Part shown: positions 25,576-33,857 of the stretch, in pieces
Layout of the letters: each line of letters begins with the position of its first letter
Position numbering within the stretch: the stretch's first letter is position 1
From: UBA10438 sp044238605
GTDB lineage: Bacteria > Bacteroidota > Ignavibacteria > Kapaibacteriales > Kapaibacteriaceae
NCBI GenBank assembly: GCA_044238605.1
Contig: JBIICY010000001.1
Span: 186,001 to 250,000 of the forward strand
Direction: 5' to 3'
DNA: 64,000 nucleotides
Program-made: the position numbers and the translations under genes
Notes under the pieces: model-generated
What the model was told of the DNA's origin: nothing
What the model saw: the letters and a program-made list of their open reading frames with translations, nothing else
Databases searched by the model: none

Positions 25576-26141
25576 CGTTGAACCTCATGGTATCGAAAAC
25601 ATGAGACGAGATGATCATTTACCATACCGGTTGCCTGCATGTGTGCGTATACCACCGTGCTGCCGACAAAGGCAAAACCTCGTTGTTTGAGATCTTTACT
25701 GATCACGTCCGACAATGCCGTTCTTGCAGGAAGATCTCGCAGATCATTGAATGCATTGATCACGGGGCTCCCGTCTACAAAGCCCCATATGTACGAGTCG
25801 AAGGAACCATACTTCTCCTGCACACGCAGGAATGCACGAGCATTGGCGATGGAAGCAGTGATCTTCTGCTGATTACGGATGATGCCTGCATCGGCCATGA
25901 GTCTCATAGTGTCGGTGTCGGTGAAACGGGCAACCTGCTCCACGTCGAAACGACAGTATGCCTCTCGAAAGTTCTCACGTTTTTTCAGCACAGTGTGCCA
26001 ACTTAGCCCGGCCTGCATTGTTTCGAGGATAAGAAACTCGAAGAGCAGCTGATCGTCGTGCAATGGGACGCCCCATTCCTCATCATGATAGCTGATGTAG
26101 AGGTCATCCTTCATGCACCACTGACACCGATGCTGCATCAT
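25572..26141 (-). CDS. tag: DNA-3-methyladenine glycosylase I
   Basis: A 189-residue base-excision repair enzyme removing 3-methyladenine. CQWCMKDDLYISYHDEEWG contains the zinc ligands Cys and His. FEFLILETMQAGLSWHTVLKKR and the C-terminal NDHLVSCFRYHE (second His/Cys zinc pair) match Tag. I use the ATG at 26141, which overlaps the arsS stop (ATGATG); the frame extends to 26192 inside arsS. Placement in an arsenic-type operon may be chance or may reflect alkylation damage by methylated species; that is speculation. Confidence 0.93.
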   Translation of the reverse strand: MMQHRCQWCMKDDLYISYHDEEWGVPLHDDQLLFEFLILETMQAGLSWHTVLKKRENFREAYCRFDVEQVARFTDTDTMRLMADAGIIRNQQKITASIANARAFLRVQEKYGSFDSYIWGFVDGSPVINAFNDLRDLPARTALSDVISKDLKQRGFAFVGSTVVYAHMQATGMVNDHLVSCFRYHEVQR

Positions 26142-27193
26142 GCCAACTGGCCTCCGCAGGAAGAACCCGAACCTGCCGTGCAGCCAAAGCAATGCCGGTC
26201 TGTTACGACTGATCTTGCAGCAAGAAGCTCAGTAGTGAGCTCTGAAACATGACTGCATGCGGCATCAATTTCAAGCTCAAGCATCTGATTGAAGTCACAG
26301 TCGTAGAGACGCCCGTCGTACCCGACCGAGATCGTTGACCGGCACATAACATTCTGTGCTGCTGCCGGGTTGAATGCACTCACCAATGTGTGCATGTATT
26401 GCTCGTAGTTACCAGAGTTTACAAGGAACTCGAGAAACCGCGAGATCGGCATGTTGGTAATACAGTGCAGATGATTGAAGACAATCCCATGTTTATCGAA
26501 CAGGTTCCGTTTGAACTCTTTTTGCAGAGCAGCCTGAGGACCCGGTAGAAGAGCGCCGATTGGATTGTACACAAGGTCAATCACCCGTCCACTGTCCTCT
26601 ACGCCATACCCAACATCATTGAGCATCTTGAGTGCCGTGATCGAATCATTGAACACCCCACCCCCGCGCTGACGGTCTGTGTAGCCTGCTTCATAGAATG
26701 GCAAACTTGACACGACATGCACATTGCGATCAGCGTAGTACTTGGGCAGATCGTGGTACTTTGGATTGGCCACGATGATCGTAAGATTACACCGGACCAT
26801 GATGTTGATTCCACGCTTTGCGAGCTCATCTACGAACCAACGAAAGTCCGGATTCATTTCAGGAGCGCCCCCTGTAAGATCAACGGTGCGAATAGTTGTT
26901 CTGTCTAAAGCATCAAGACAGTGCTGCATTGTTGCCCGCGACATTATCTCTGTTCTATCGGGTCCTGCATCTACATGACAATGCTTACACGCCTGATTGC
27001 ACATCTTTCCAAGATTCACCTGAAGCACTTCTGGCTGTAAGGGGCGCAACGGCCCTACTCCATGAGACTCAAGCATCGCTGAGAAGGTAGGCAGCACAGA
27101 CACAGCCGGATCATCCTGAAGCAGACGCATCTGCAGTGATACATTTGCCAGGTCGGCTCCGCGGCGAAGTAGACTGGTTGTTGCAAGAGACAT
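26138..27193 (-). CDS. arsS: ArsS-type radical SAM protein with Cys-rich C-terminus
   Basis: A 351-residue radical SAM enzyme. The cluster-binding CNQACKHC (Cys65, Cys69, Cys72) is followed by DLTGGAPEMNPDF. The C-terminal part has CRSTISVGYDGRLYDCDFNQML and RHCFGCTAGSGSSCGG, the Cys-rich region of TIGR04167. Family members with ArsM are reported to move the 5'-deoxyadenosyl group onto dimethylarsenic in arsenosugar synthesis; a seleno-compound role was proposed earlier for the family. An AGGAG ribosome site precedes the start. The neighbour upstream is an AhpD-like protein typical of these clusters. No ArsM methyltransferase is in the window. Confidence 0.88.
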   Translation of the reverse strand: MSLATTSLLRRGADLANVSLQMRLLQDDPAVSVLPTFSAMLESHGVGPLRPLQPEVLQVNLGKMCNQACKHCHVDAGPDRTEIMSRATMQHCLDALDRTTIRTVDLTGGAPEMNPDFRWFVDELAKRGINIMVRCNLTIIVANPKYHDLPKYYADRNVHVVSSLPFYEAGYTDRQRGGGVFNDSITALKMLNDVGYGVEDSGRVIDLVYNPIGALLPGPQAALQKEFKRNLFDKHGIVFNHLHCITNMPISRFLEFLVNSGNYEQYMHTLVSAFNPAAAQNVMCRSTISVGYDGRLYDCDFNQMLELEIDAACSHVSELTTELLAARSVVTDRHCFGCTAGSGSSCGGQLA

Positions 27194-27204
27194 ACTGCTC
27201 CTGA

Positions 27205-27537
27205 TTACATCGTTACTTCTTGGACTTTGTTCATCATCTGCACGCCGTGTACGAGTGAAGCTCCTCCTCGAATTGCGGCGGCAACATGAACTGCTTCCAT
27301 CATCATCTGTTCTGAAGCCCCCTTCTGCAAGCTATCTGTTGTGTAGGCATCAATGCAGTACGGACACTGCACGGCATGGGCAACAGCAAGGGCTATCAAC
27401 GACTTTTCGCGCTGCGTAAGAGCACCTTCTGCAAAGACAGCTCCGTACCATTCAAAGAACTTCTCCGCCAGCTCTGGCTGCATAGATGATATCTGTCCAA
27501 ACTTTGGCAGATCTGCAGGGTTATAGTAGGTTTTCAT
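27205..27537 (-). CDS. AhpD/carboxymuconolactone-decarboxylase-like protein of the ArsS cluster
   Basis: A 110-residue helical protein of the AhpD-like superfamily. AVAHAVQCPYCIDAYT carries the CxxC redox pair with the preceding His. The subgroup found next to ArsS-type radical SAM genes is annotated as arsenosugar-biosynthesis-associated peroxidase-like. MQPELAEKFFEWYGAVFAEGALT fits the usual N-terminal helix. It lies 11 bases upstream of arsS. The reaction is not established. Confidence 0.87.
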   Translation of the reverse strand: MKTYYNPADLPKFGQISSMQPELAEKFFEWYGAVFAEGALTQREKSLIALAVAHAVQCPYCIDAYTTDSLQKGASEQMMMEAVHVAAAIRGGASLVHGVQMMNKVQEVTM

Positions 27538-27568
27538 GCTGATTTTCCTTTGGATTTACCGCCATGCA

Positions 27569-28117
27569 TCATGGTTGTGGTTGCCAGCTTATCAGTAGCA
27601 CAGCAACTGCAGAGCATGCTAGTGCTGTGATCTCTGGAGACCATTGAAAGAAACCGCTATACATCATCAGGCTTACAGAAAGTGCAGCTGCAAGTTCACG
27701 TATACCACGCATTCGACCAGAGCGAACCCGCATGTAGTTCGAGGCCATCAACCCCGAAAAGCCGAAGATCGACACTGGCAGCAGCATGCTAAGCCCCATG
27801 TAGCCGATGATCTGCACTATTGCGAGATCTGCTGATATTGATCCACCGAACAGCCTGCTAAGTGAGATCAGCACAAGCAGCAGAAAGCAGGCGAGGAATA
27901 CACCTTGAACCATCTTGGCACCCTGTGTGCCAAAGAACTTATCTGCAACGTAGCACGTATAGACCGCTCCGCCCCCTATGGTCATGATCACACGACCTAG
28001 CTGCAACAACGGATCGATATTCGTGAAGATCGCGGCCAAGGAGGTAATCGCTCCCACAATAACCGTGAGAACAAACCTCCACATCCATGGGTCTAGTCTT
28101 GTTAACATGATCCGCAT
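27569..28117 (-). CDS. Polytopic membrane protein of unknown function
   Basis: A 182-residue protein with about five hydrophobic segments (WRFVLTVIVGAITSLAAIF, VIMTIGGGAVYTCYVA, MVQGVFLACFLLLVLISL, GYMGLSMLLPVSIFGFSGL, and a C-terminal helix). Basic loops (RVRSGRMRGIR) suggest the inner face. It has no motif I recognise. Its start overlaps the CDF transporter gene by 16 bases and 31 bases separate it from the AhpD-like gene, so it belongs to the same operon. A transport or redox accessory role is possible but unproven. Confidence 0.7.
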   Translation of the reverse strand: MRIMLTRLDPWMWRFVLTVIVGAITSLAAIFTNIDPLLQLGRVIMTIGGGAVYTCYVADKFFGTQGAKMVQGVFLACFLLLVLISLSRLFGGSISADLAIVQIIGYMGLSMLLPVSIFGFSGLMASNYMRVRSGRMRGIRELAAALSVSLMMYSGFFQWSPEITALACSAVAVLLISWQPQP

Positions 28118-29040
28118 TCTCCATTTGCACGCAGGTTTTCGCTTTCAACCTGGACGGTAACGTGTGTGAGCTGGAACCGGTTCTTTAACGCTTCGCGAAC
28201 GTCGCGAACGACGTCGTCGGATGAACGCGCAGTTACAACGTGAACCGATGCAGCATTTTCTCGCAGACTAATCTGCCAGACATGAACATCATGCACATCT
28301 GTAATCCCGGGTATCGTCATCAGCTCTTCTCTCATTTCAATAGGCGAGATATCCATCGGTGCTGATTCCATGAGAATCACCCCGGATTCACGGATAACTC
28401 GAACTGCACCACGCGTGATTACAAGTGCTATGAGAATTGAGATCAAAGGGTCTATCAACTCCCATCCTGTATACTTGATCACTCCGGCAGCAATGATCAC
28501 TCCTAAGCTCGACAGAAGGTCGGTGATCACGTGGAGGTATGCACTGCGCGTTGTGATGTGCTCTGACTTATGCAGGAACAGCGCACTCACGGCGTTCGCA
28601 GCAAAGCCAACAATGGCTACGTAGAGCATGATCTCGGAATCAACATGCGAATGTTCGTCTCCCGACATCCGCTTCACGGCTTCGATCACAATGTAGATAC
28701 ATATCCCGATCAGCAGAAAACCGTTGGTCAGCGCTGCGAGAATCTCAATCCGACGCATACCAAAGGTATAGCGTATGTCATGCTGTTCGCGGGCGCGAGC
28801 GGCAAGCCGCAATCCGAAGAATGCGATAAGGAGCGATGCCAGATCAACAAGCACATGGCCGGCATCAGAAAGCAAGGCTAGGCTGCCGGAGGCAAACCCT
28901 CCAACTACTTGCGCGATGAATACCGTTGAGGTTAGGACAACAGCTATGCGAAGGGGCTTGATATCCGTGTGTTCGTGAATGTGCCCATGACCATGATGAT
29001 GATGGTCATGACCGTGGTGGTGTTCGTGGTGATGTCCCAT
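28102..29040 (-). CDS. CDF-family zinc/cadmium/cobalt efflux protein
   Basis: A 312-residue cation diffusion facilitator of the inner membrane. The N-terminus is an extreme His tract (HH/GH units within the first 22 residues), a likely metal buffer. Six helices follow. LLSDAGHVLVD in helix II and HVITDLLSSLGV in helix V provide the His/Asp transport site. The C-terminal cytoplasmic domain (ITDVHDVHVWQISL) is the dimerising ferredoxin-like fold. It ends with an extra cysteine pair (GECGSC). It lies 3 bases downstream of cdsA and heads the stretch with the arsS-like genes, so metal or metalloid stress is a plausible common theme. Confidence 0.92.
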   Translation of the reverse strand: MGHHHEHHHGHDHHHHGHGHIHEHTDIKPLRIAVVLTSTVFIAQVVGGFASGSLALLSDAGHVLVDLASLLIAFFGLRLAARAREQHDIRYTFGMRRIEILAALTNGFLLIGICIYIVIEAVKRMSGDEHSHVDSEIMLYVAIVGFAANAVSALFLHKSEHITTRSAYLHVITDLLSSLGVIIAAGVIKYTGWELIDPLISILIALVITRGAVRVIRESGVILMESAPMDISPIEMREELMTIPGITDVHDVHVWQISLRENAASVHVVTARSSDDVVRDVREALKNRFQLTHVTVQVESENLRANGECGSC

Positions 29041-29043
29041 TGT

Positions 29044-29892
29044 TTAGTGTCCAGTAACCGTAAGCACCAGATAGATGATAACAAGTGGTGCAACAAAGAG
29101 CATGGAATCGAACCTGTCGAGGATGCCTCCATGGCCAGGAAGAATGTGTGACGAGTCTTTAACAACGGCGTCGCGCTTTAGCCAGGACTCTGCCAGATCA
29201 CCGATCGGACCAAACACGGCGATGATTACGCCGATCATCACAGAGTGAATCATTGGCACATTCGGCATGAGCCAGAAGAACAAGCCCATCACCGTTAGGA
29301 TTGCCGCGAGTCCGCCGCCTGCAGCCCCCTCCCATGTCTTTTTGGGGCTTACCCTCTGAAACAACTTATGCTTGCCGATCGCGAGTCCAGTAAAGTATGC
29401 GGCACTGTCGCACATCCATACGCCAGCGAACAGTGCAATTGTCAACGCTGCGCCGTCCAATCCGTGTGTCGTGAACTTTGATCGCGTCATCATGAGCATC
29501 GATAAGCACACCGTGATGTACGTAACACCGAAGACTGTGAGCGAGGTATTCAGAAGCGCATTTTCTTTGCCTCGAAACATCTCTGCTGTAAGTGTTAACA
29601 GTACAAACCCCATAGCTGCAACTGTTAGGTAGACCAGAACCATCGCTGCATGGTCTGGGGAGACCATCGTGTAGTACAGAAACAGGAGCTGAAGGACAAC
29701 ACTGCCAATCACGCCAAGCACCTTATTCGGTACTGCATGTTTCGATTCGGCAAGCTTGTAAAACTCCAGCAGAGCAAGCGTTGTAAGAGGAATGATCGCT
29801 GCCGAGAACGCTAAAGCGTCTGCATAGATCAGGGCGATCGTGGCCGGGATACCCACCAGACCAACGAGAATGCGTTTTACCATGTTCGTCAT
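29044..29892 (-). CDS. cdsA: Phosphatidate cytidylyltransferase CdsA
   Basis: A 282-residue membrane enzyme making CDP-diacylglycerol from CTP and phosphatidate. It has about seven helices. The family signature is near the C-terminus: SWLKRDAVVKDSSHILPGHGGILDRFDS. VSPKKTWEGAAGGG is the other conserved block. The start at 29892 has TAGCTTCG 4 bases upstream and no ribosome site; an ATG 9 bases inside (29883) is an alternative. It is the first gene of the long minus-strand series. Confidence 0.95.
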   Translation of the reverse strand: MTNMVKRILVGLVGIPATIALIYADALAFSAAIIPLTTLALLEFYKLAESKHAVPNKVLGVIGSVVLQLLFLYYTMVSPDHAAMVLVYLTVAAMGFVLLTLTAEMFRGKENALLNTSLTVFGVTYITVCLSMLMMTRSKFTTHGLDGAALTIALFAGVWMCDSAAYFTGLAIGKHKLFQRVSPKKTWEGAAGGGLAAILTVMGLFFWLMPNVPMIHSVMIGVIIAVFGPIGDLAESWLKRDAVVKDSSHILPGHGGILDRFDSMLFVAPLVIIYLVLTVTGH

Positions 29893-29896
29893 GACG

Positions 29897-29914
29897 CGAA
29901 GCTACGTACTTTCG
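29897..29914. promoter_or_regulatory. Back-to-back -7 boxes in a 29-base divergent gap
   Basis: TAGCTTCG on the minus strand (29897-29904) is 4 bases from the cdsA ATG. TACTTTCG on the plus strand (29907-29914) is 7 bases from the ATG at 29922, with TTC 19 bases upstream of it. Each promoter's upstream half lies inside the other gene. Both transcripts should be leaderless or nearly so. Confidence 0.55.
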
Positions 29915-29921
29915 TAGCGCT

Positions 29922-30779
29922 ATGAACGTCTACAACCTCGCTGACCACAGCACGTATAATGTTCTGCTTACTGGCGACTCTGATTTTGTTACCGAGTTTG
30001 CCAGCGTACTCCAAGCAGCAAATATTCAGTTTAACATCGTTGCGCCAATGGATGACATCGAAGACCTCGATGTTGATTTTGACGTACTTAGCGATGCTGT
30101 TACGGGCGGCGATCCAGATCCCTATGACAAGTTCACAGATCGGCTCATCTCTGACATTCATTCGCTTACAGCCAGCTATACGCACATCGTCGATCTTTCA
30201 ATTTCATCTCATTTAGAGAGAAAGCTCGCTCTTGAGCTGGCCTCGGCGATGAATCCTCGCGCAGCTGTAATCGTCTCTGTGCTTACGAACACCGCAACGG
30301 ACGTTGGCAGCATATCCAGCACGGGAGATCGTGTTATTGGTGTTGGCCTTGCACCGGGAGTTATGACGTCCGTGAAGACTATTGATATCTGCAAGGGGCT
30401 TAACACATCTGACGCATACCTCGAGAGCGCACGCGAGCTGCTACGCGCTGCTGGATATGCAACCGAGGTTGTCGAAGACCGCGTTGGTCTTGTGCAGATG
30501 CGCGTCCTGGCGATGCTCATTAATGAGGCAGCCTTTGCCGTTATGGAGGGCCTTGCCGCTCCAGCTGATATCGACAAAGCCATGATGTTGGGCGTGAATT
30601 ATCCGAAGGGTCTCCTGGCATGGGCAGATGAGATCGGCATCGGTGTAGTAACGTTAATTCTCGACGGACTCTATCGTGAGTATCAGCAGGAACGCTATCG
30701 TCCGTGCGTTCAGTTGAAGCAGATGATGCGTGCCGGATGGACAGGCAAGGCAGCCGGACGTGGATTTTATACCTACTGA
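29922..30779 (+). CDS. 3-hydroxyacyl-CoA dehydrogenase-like protein lacking catalytic residues
   Basis: A 285-residue protein. The C-terminal domain is clearly that of 3-hydroxyacyl-CoA dehydrogenases: LINEAAFAVMEGLAAPADIDKAMMLGVNYPKGLLAWADEIG and YRPCVQLKQMMRAGWTGKAAGRGFYTY. The N-terminal NAD domain has degenerated: the GxGxxG loop is replaced by LTGDSDFVTEFA. The catalytic His of the usual RVIGMHFFNP is Gly142 (RVIGVGLAPG), and the paired Glu is Asp155. It therefore probably cannot carry out the dehydrogenase reaction and may bind a CoA ester or act structurally. It is followed after 14 bases by a HAD phosphatase. The start is almost at the predicted transcription start. Confidence 0.82.
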   Translation: MNVYNLADHSTYNVLLTGDSDFVTEFASVLQAANIQFNIVAPMDDIEDLDVDFDVLSDAVTGGDPDPYDKFTDRLISDIHSLTASYTHIVDLSISSHLERKLALELASAMNPRAAVIVSVLTNTATDVGSISSTGDRVIGVGLAPGVMTSVKTIDICKGLNTSDAYLESARELLRAAGYATEVVEDRVGLVQMRVLAMLINEAAFAVMEGLAAPADIDKAMMLGVNYPKGLLAWADEIGIGVVTLILDGLYREYQQERYRPCVQLKQMMRAGWTGKAAGRGFYTY

Positions 30780-30793
30780 CAGGTTGCGTGCAA

Positions 30794-31504
30794 ATGTCGG
30801 TGCATGTGTTTCTTGATTTTGATGGAACGATAAGCCGCCGTGATGTGGGCGACGAGATAGTGCGTCGGTTTGGTCAGTTCGAACCGTTGCACTCTGACCT
30901 GCTCGCCGGTAAGATGACTGTTAGCCAATACTACAAGCGAGCAGTACAGAACTTTGCACCAGAGACCACACTTGAGTCGTTAACGGCATTTGCACTCGAA
31001 CAGGAGCTTGATGCTGGTGCAGCACCGCTGCTGCGCTGGTTAAAATCAGTTGATGTCCCTGCATTTATCGTAAGCGACGGATTCGACGTCTACATCCGCC
31101 CCCTGCTTCAAACACATGCTGCAGATGTAGATGTGCCGGTGTACTGTAACAAGCTGCAGTGGGACGGCTCAACGTTTACTCCTGTGTTCCCTGGCGCAAC
31201 AGAATCATGCTCCTGCTTTTGCGCCTCGTGTAAAAGGAATGCAATTCTTACGAACATCGCACTCGATGACGTTGTCATCTACATAGGGGATGGGCGTTCA
31301 GACACGTGTGCTGTGCAGTATGCGGACATTGTTTTTGCCAAAGGCACGTTAGCCTCCTACTGCACAAGCAACGGCATTCCGTTTCACCAATACAAGACCC
31401 TGTCGGAAGTACTGATCATCCTTCAGGCGCGGCACCAGAAGAATGAATTCCGTACCCGACGTCAAGCAGTTCTGGCTCGCAAGCGGGCCATAGAGTGTGA
31501 GTGA
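30794..31504 (+). CDS. HAD-family phosphatase, MtnX/SerB-like
   Basis: A 236-residue cytoplasmic phosphatase. DFDGTISRRDVGDEIV is HAD motif I with both aspartates. FIVSDGFDVYI is motif II, and VIYIGDGRSDTCAV motif IV. A cysteine-rich stretch (CSCFCASCKRN) sits where MtnX (2-hydroxy-3-keto-5-methylthiopentenyl-1-phosphate phosphatase) has a similar but shorter Cys motif. No other methionine-salvage genes are nearby, so the substrate is open. The start at 30794 is chosen because the frame from 30704 lies inside the preceding gene. Confidence 0.8.
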   Translation: MSVHVFLDFDGTISRRDVGDEIVRRFGQFEPLHSDLLAGKMTVSQYYKRAVQNFAPETTLESLTAFALEQELDAGAAPLLRWLKSVDVPAFIVSDGFDVYIRPLLQTHAADVDVPVYCNKLQWDGSTFTPVFPGATESCSCFCASCKRNAILTNIALDDVVIYIGDGRSDTCAVQYADIVFAKGTLASYCTSNGIPFHQYKTLSEVLIILQARHQKNEFRTRRQAVLARKRAIECE

Positions 31505-31562
31505 TTAAACTTCTCGAAATGCACAGGCGTCTTACGGCCCTCACAACATTCGGAGTATAATC

Positions 31563-32468
31563 ATGAAGCACCTCCTCATCATCTTCGGCTTTGTATGCAT
31601 GTTCACCACTGCAGGTACTGCGCAGGACAAGGCCACACGCAAAGCAGCACGAATTGAGGCCTTCCAAGAACTGCGTGGTGACTTGCGGTCTTGGTTTGAA
31701 CAAGACGTGTATCCTACTGCAAAGATTTGGCATGAGCAATATGATGCGTCGCTAACAAGCCAGGACCTGGCTGATCTTCAACGTCTTCGTGCCGAAGCAA
31801 AGCGTCTCCGCGAAGCGGTAAAGGCCGATCTCAAGAGTCTCCGCACAACAGCAGAGTCTGGGTCACGCAGCAGCATGCGTGAAAAGCTCCAGAACGTCCG
31901 TGAAAAGTACAAGGATGATGTCGCGAGTCTGCTCGAACGTCTAAAACCCATCGCTAAACGCTCCCGTACAACGCTGCGCAAACTCTTTGACGATAACGAA
32001 GACAAGATCGAAGCCTGGAGATCTACGGCTCGCGATATCGTCGGCGACTGGCGCGAAGAGCATGATGATTTGTCTATGAAAGGAATGTTTGGACGCGGAG
32101 ATCACCAGCTGCCGCTTCTTGCAGGTGACGGACGTAAGGCAGCAGTGCGCTTTATTCTCTGGGACGGCACAATGCCACCTGCACCTGAGCCACGCATGTC
32201 TGCTCCGCGGCAGCGCATGCCAATGAACGTCTCTCCAGCACCTAGCGGCAACACAGCTACCGTTTCTGCAATGAATGTCCCAGACGGACAGCACATGCTT
32301 CAGGTATTCGACATGAATGGAACGTTGATCCGAAGCACAGCCGTGACGTCTGTCTCCGGTAAGATCACGCAGAACATTGACCTTTCCGGCATTCCTGCAG
32401 GTACCTACATGCTGAGTGTTAACACTCCCGCAGGACGCAGCACAACAAATCTTGTGATCAACAAGTAA
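31563..32468 (+). CDS. Secreted coiled-coil protein with T9SS sorting domain
   Basis: A 301-residue protein with a signal peptide (MKHLLIIFGFVCMFTTAGTAQ). Residues 22-165 are highly charged helix, probably coiled coil (LRAEAKRLREAVKADLKSLR, LQNVREKYKDDVASLLERLK). A Pro/Met-rich linker follows. The last 80 residues are a T9SS type A domain (NVSPAPSGNTATVSAM...LSGIPAGTYMLSVNTPAGRSTTNLVINK). GGAG lies 8 bases before the ATG, and TATAAT is present just upstream, though that may be chance. It is transcribed alone and followed by a strong terminator. Its surface function is unknown. Confidence 0.85.
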   Translation: MKHLLIIFGFVCMFTTAGTAQDKATRKAARIEAFQELRGDLRSWFEQDVYPTAKIWHEQYDASLTSQDLADLQRLRAEAKRLREAVKADLKSLRTTAESGSRSSMREKLQNVREKYKDDVASLLERLKPIAKRSRTTLRKLFDDNEDKIEAWRSTARDIVGDWREEHDDLSMKGMFGRGDHQLPLLAGDGRKAAVRFILWDGTMPPAPEPRMSAPRQRMPMNVSPAPSGNTATVSAMNVPDGQHMLQVFDMNGTLIRSTAVTSVSGKITQNIDLSGIPAGTYMLSVNTPAGRSTTNLVINK

Positions 32469-32488
32469 CTCTTACCCGCTTACTCAAG

Positions 32489-32520
32489 GCCCCGTTCATT
32501 CCTTTATGAACGGGGCTTTT
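32489..32520 (+). terminator. Intrinsic terminator after the T9SS coiled-coil gene
   Basis: GCCCCGTTCAT (32489-32499), loop TCCTTT, ATGAACGGGGC (32506-32516), then TTTT and a further T-run after CA. A textbook 11-bp rho-independent terminator 21 bases past the stop. Confidence 0.92.
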
Positions 32521-32541
32521 CATTTTTCGCTAGCTGTTGCA

Positions 32542-32549
32542 TAGATTTG
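32542..32549 (+). promoter_or_regulatory. -7 box upstream of the FMN reductase gene
   Basis: TAGATTTG fits TAnnTTTG, 31 bases before the ATG at 32581 and 22 bases after the terminator. A clear -33 TTG is not seen at 19 bases. It would start the FMN reductase-pirin transcript. Confidence 0.4.
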
Positions 32550-32580
32550 CGTGTTGCAACACATACGGACTTCTACACTT

Positions 32581-33135
32581 ATGATCATTCTCGGAATCTC
32601 AGGCTCGCTTCGCGCTGGCTCGTACAATACGGGGCTTCTTCGCACCGCCGCCACTCTTGTGCCGGATGGGGTTACCGTAACGATCGCATCGATACATGAC
32701 ATTCCGTTCTATGACGGCGACATCGACACCGAACCGCAACCAGCCGCTGTTACTGTCTTGAAGGAACAGATAGCCAATGCAGACGGAGTGATCATTGCCA
32801 CACCCGAGTACAACTACTCCTACTCTGGCGTGCTCAAGAATGCCATTGATTGGGCATCGCGGGGAACCACGCGCCCCTTTATCGATAAGCCTGTTGCAGT
32901 AATTGGCGCGAGCCCGGGAAACTATGGGGCTGTTCGAGCACAAACAGACCTACGCCGTCTGATGTCTGCAGTAAGTGGATCCGTGCTACCTCGCCCCGAG
33001 CTACTTGTTGGCAGTGTGCATACGAAGATCAACGAAGACGGCATCATCACCGATGAAGCAACGTTGAAGATCTACAGAAACCTGCTGAACAACTTCATTG
33101 CATTTATCAACCATTCACAGTCTCGGCAGGCATAA
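32581..33135 (+). CDS. NADPH-dependent FMN reductase family protein
   Basis: A 184-residue flavodoxin-fold quinone/azo/chromate reductase (PF03358). ILGISGSLRAGSYNTGLLRTA binds the FMN phosphate. IATPEYNYSYSGVLKNAIDWASRG is the characteristic flavin loop. VIGASPGNYGAVRAQTDLRR and VGSVHTKINEDG complete the family. The frame extends to 32551, but the ATG at 32581 begins the fold directly. It lies 2 bases before the pirin gene, so both probably act in response to redox or quinone stress; that role is inferred. Confidence 0.92.
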   Translation: MIILGISGSLRAGSYNTGLLRTAATLVPDGVTVTIASIHDIPFYDGDIDTEPQPAAVTVLKEQIANADGVIIATPEYNYSYSGVLKNAIDWASRGTTRPFIDKPVAVIGASPGNYGAVRAQTDLRRLMSAVSGSVLPRPELLVGSVHTKINEDGIITDEATLKIYRNLLNNFIAFINHSQSRQA

Positions 33136-33137
33136 CG

Positions 33138-33857
33138 ATGAAGACGGTACTGTATCCAGCGAGCGAACGTGGCCACTTCGATTTTGGATGGCTGAACACC
33201 TATCACACGTTCAGTTTCGGTCAGTACTACGAACCATCCCGAATGAACTTTGGAGCCCTCAGGGTGCTCAATGATGACACCGTTGCGCCGGGAGAGGGTT
33301 TTGGTACGCATCCCCACAGGAATATGGAAATCATCTCTATTCCTCTTGAGGGCGTGATCATGCACCGGGATTCCATGGGGTATGAAGAAGGCATCAAACC
33401 AGGAGAAATCCAGGTGATGTCTGCCGGCACAGGCATAACACACTCCGAATTCAATGGGTCTTCCACCAACGGCCTAAAGTTTCTGCAACTGTGGATCATA
33501 CCAGAGCGGGCCAATGTTGAGCCGAGGTATGAGCAAGTGCACATCGAGCCCCTTACTCCCAACGAGATCAAAACGGTCATTGGGCCGCAAGGGGCCGGAA
33601 CCCCGTTGTGGATCAATCAACAGGCGTGGCTAAGCCTGGCGCGTACATCAAGCAATGGCGTTGTAACCTATACCAAGCAGAAAGGTGATTCAGGGGTGTT
33701 TGTCTTCGTTACTGACGGCAGCGTTGATGTGGCCGGAGACACAGCATCTGTATCACTTTCAAAGCGTGATGGACTCGGCATCACAAATGCGGATGTGCTC
33801 GCATTTACGTCGAATGGAGATGCTCAGTTTATCGTGATCGAAGTTCCTTTGCTGTAA
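33138..33857 (+). CDS. Pirin family protein (YhhW-like bicupin)
   Basis: A 239-residue bicupin. GFGTHPHRNMEIISIPLEG and GTGITHSEFN provide the three His and one Glu of the metal site in the N-terminal cupin. The C-terminal domain (WINQQAWLSLARTSSNGVVTY...GVFVFVTDGSVDV) closes the fold. E. coli YhhW acts as a quercetin 2,3-dioxygenase in vitro, but its natural role is uncertain. It follows the FMN reductase after 2 bases. Its last 34 bases overlap the P-type ATPase gene tail to tail. Confidence 0.93.
   Translation: MKTVLYPASERGHFDFGWLNTYHTFSFGQYYEPSRMNFGALRVLNDDTVAPGEGFGTHPHRNMEIISIPLEGVIMHRDSMGYEEGIKPGEIQVMSAGTGITHSEFNGSSTNGLKFLQLWIIPERANVEPRYEQVHIEPLTPNEIKTVIGPQGAGTPLWINQQAWLSLARTSSNGVVTYTKQKGDSGVFVFVTDGSVDVAGDTASVSLSKRDGLGITNADVLAFTSNGDAQFIVIEVPLL

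Noticed and set aside
23352..29040. Complete arsenosugar biosynthesis cluster
   Set aside because: ArsM, an arsenite regulator and arsenite efflux genes are not seen, so only a partial module is claimed.
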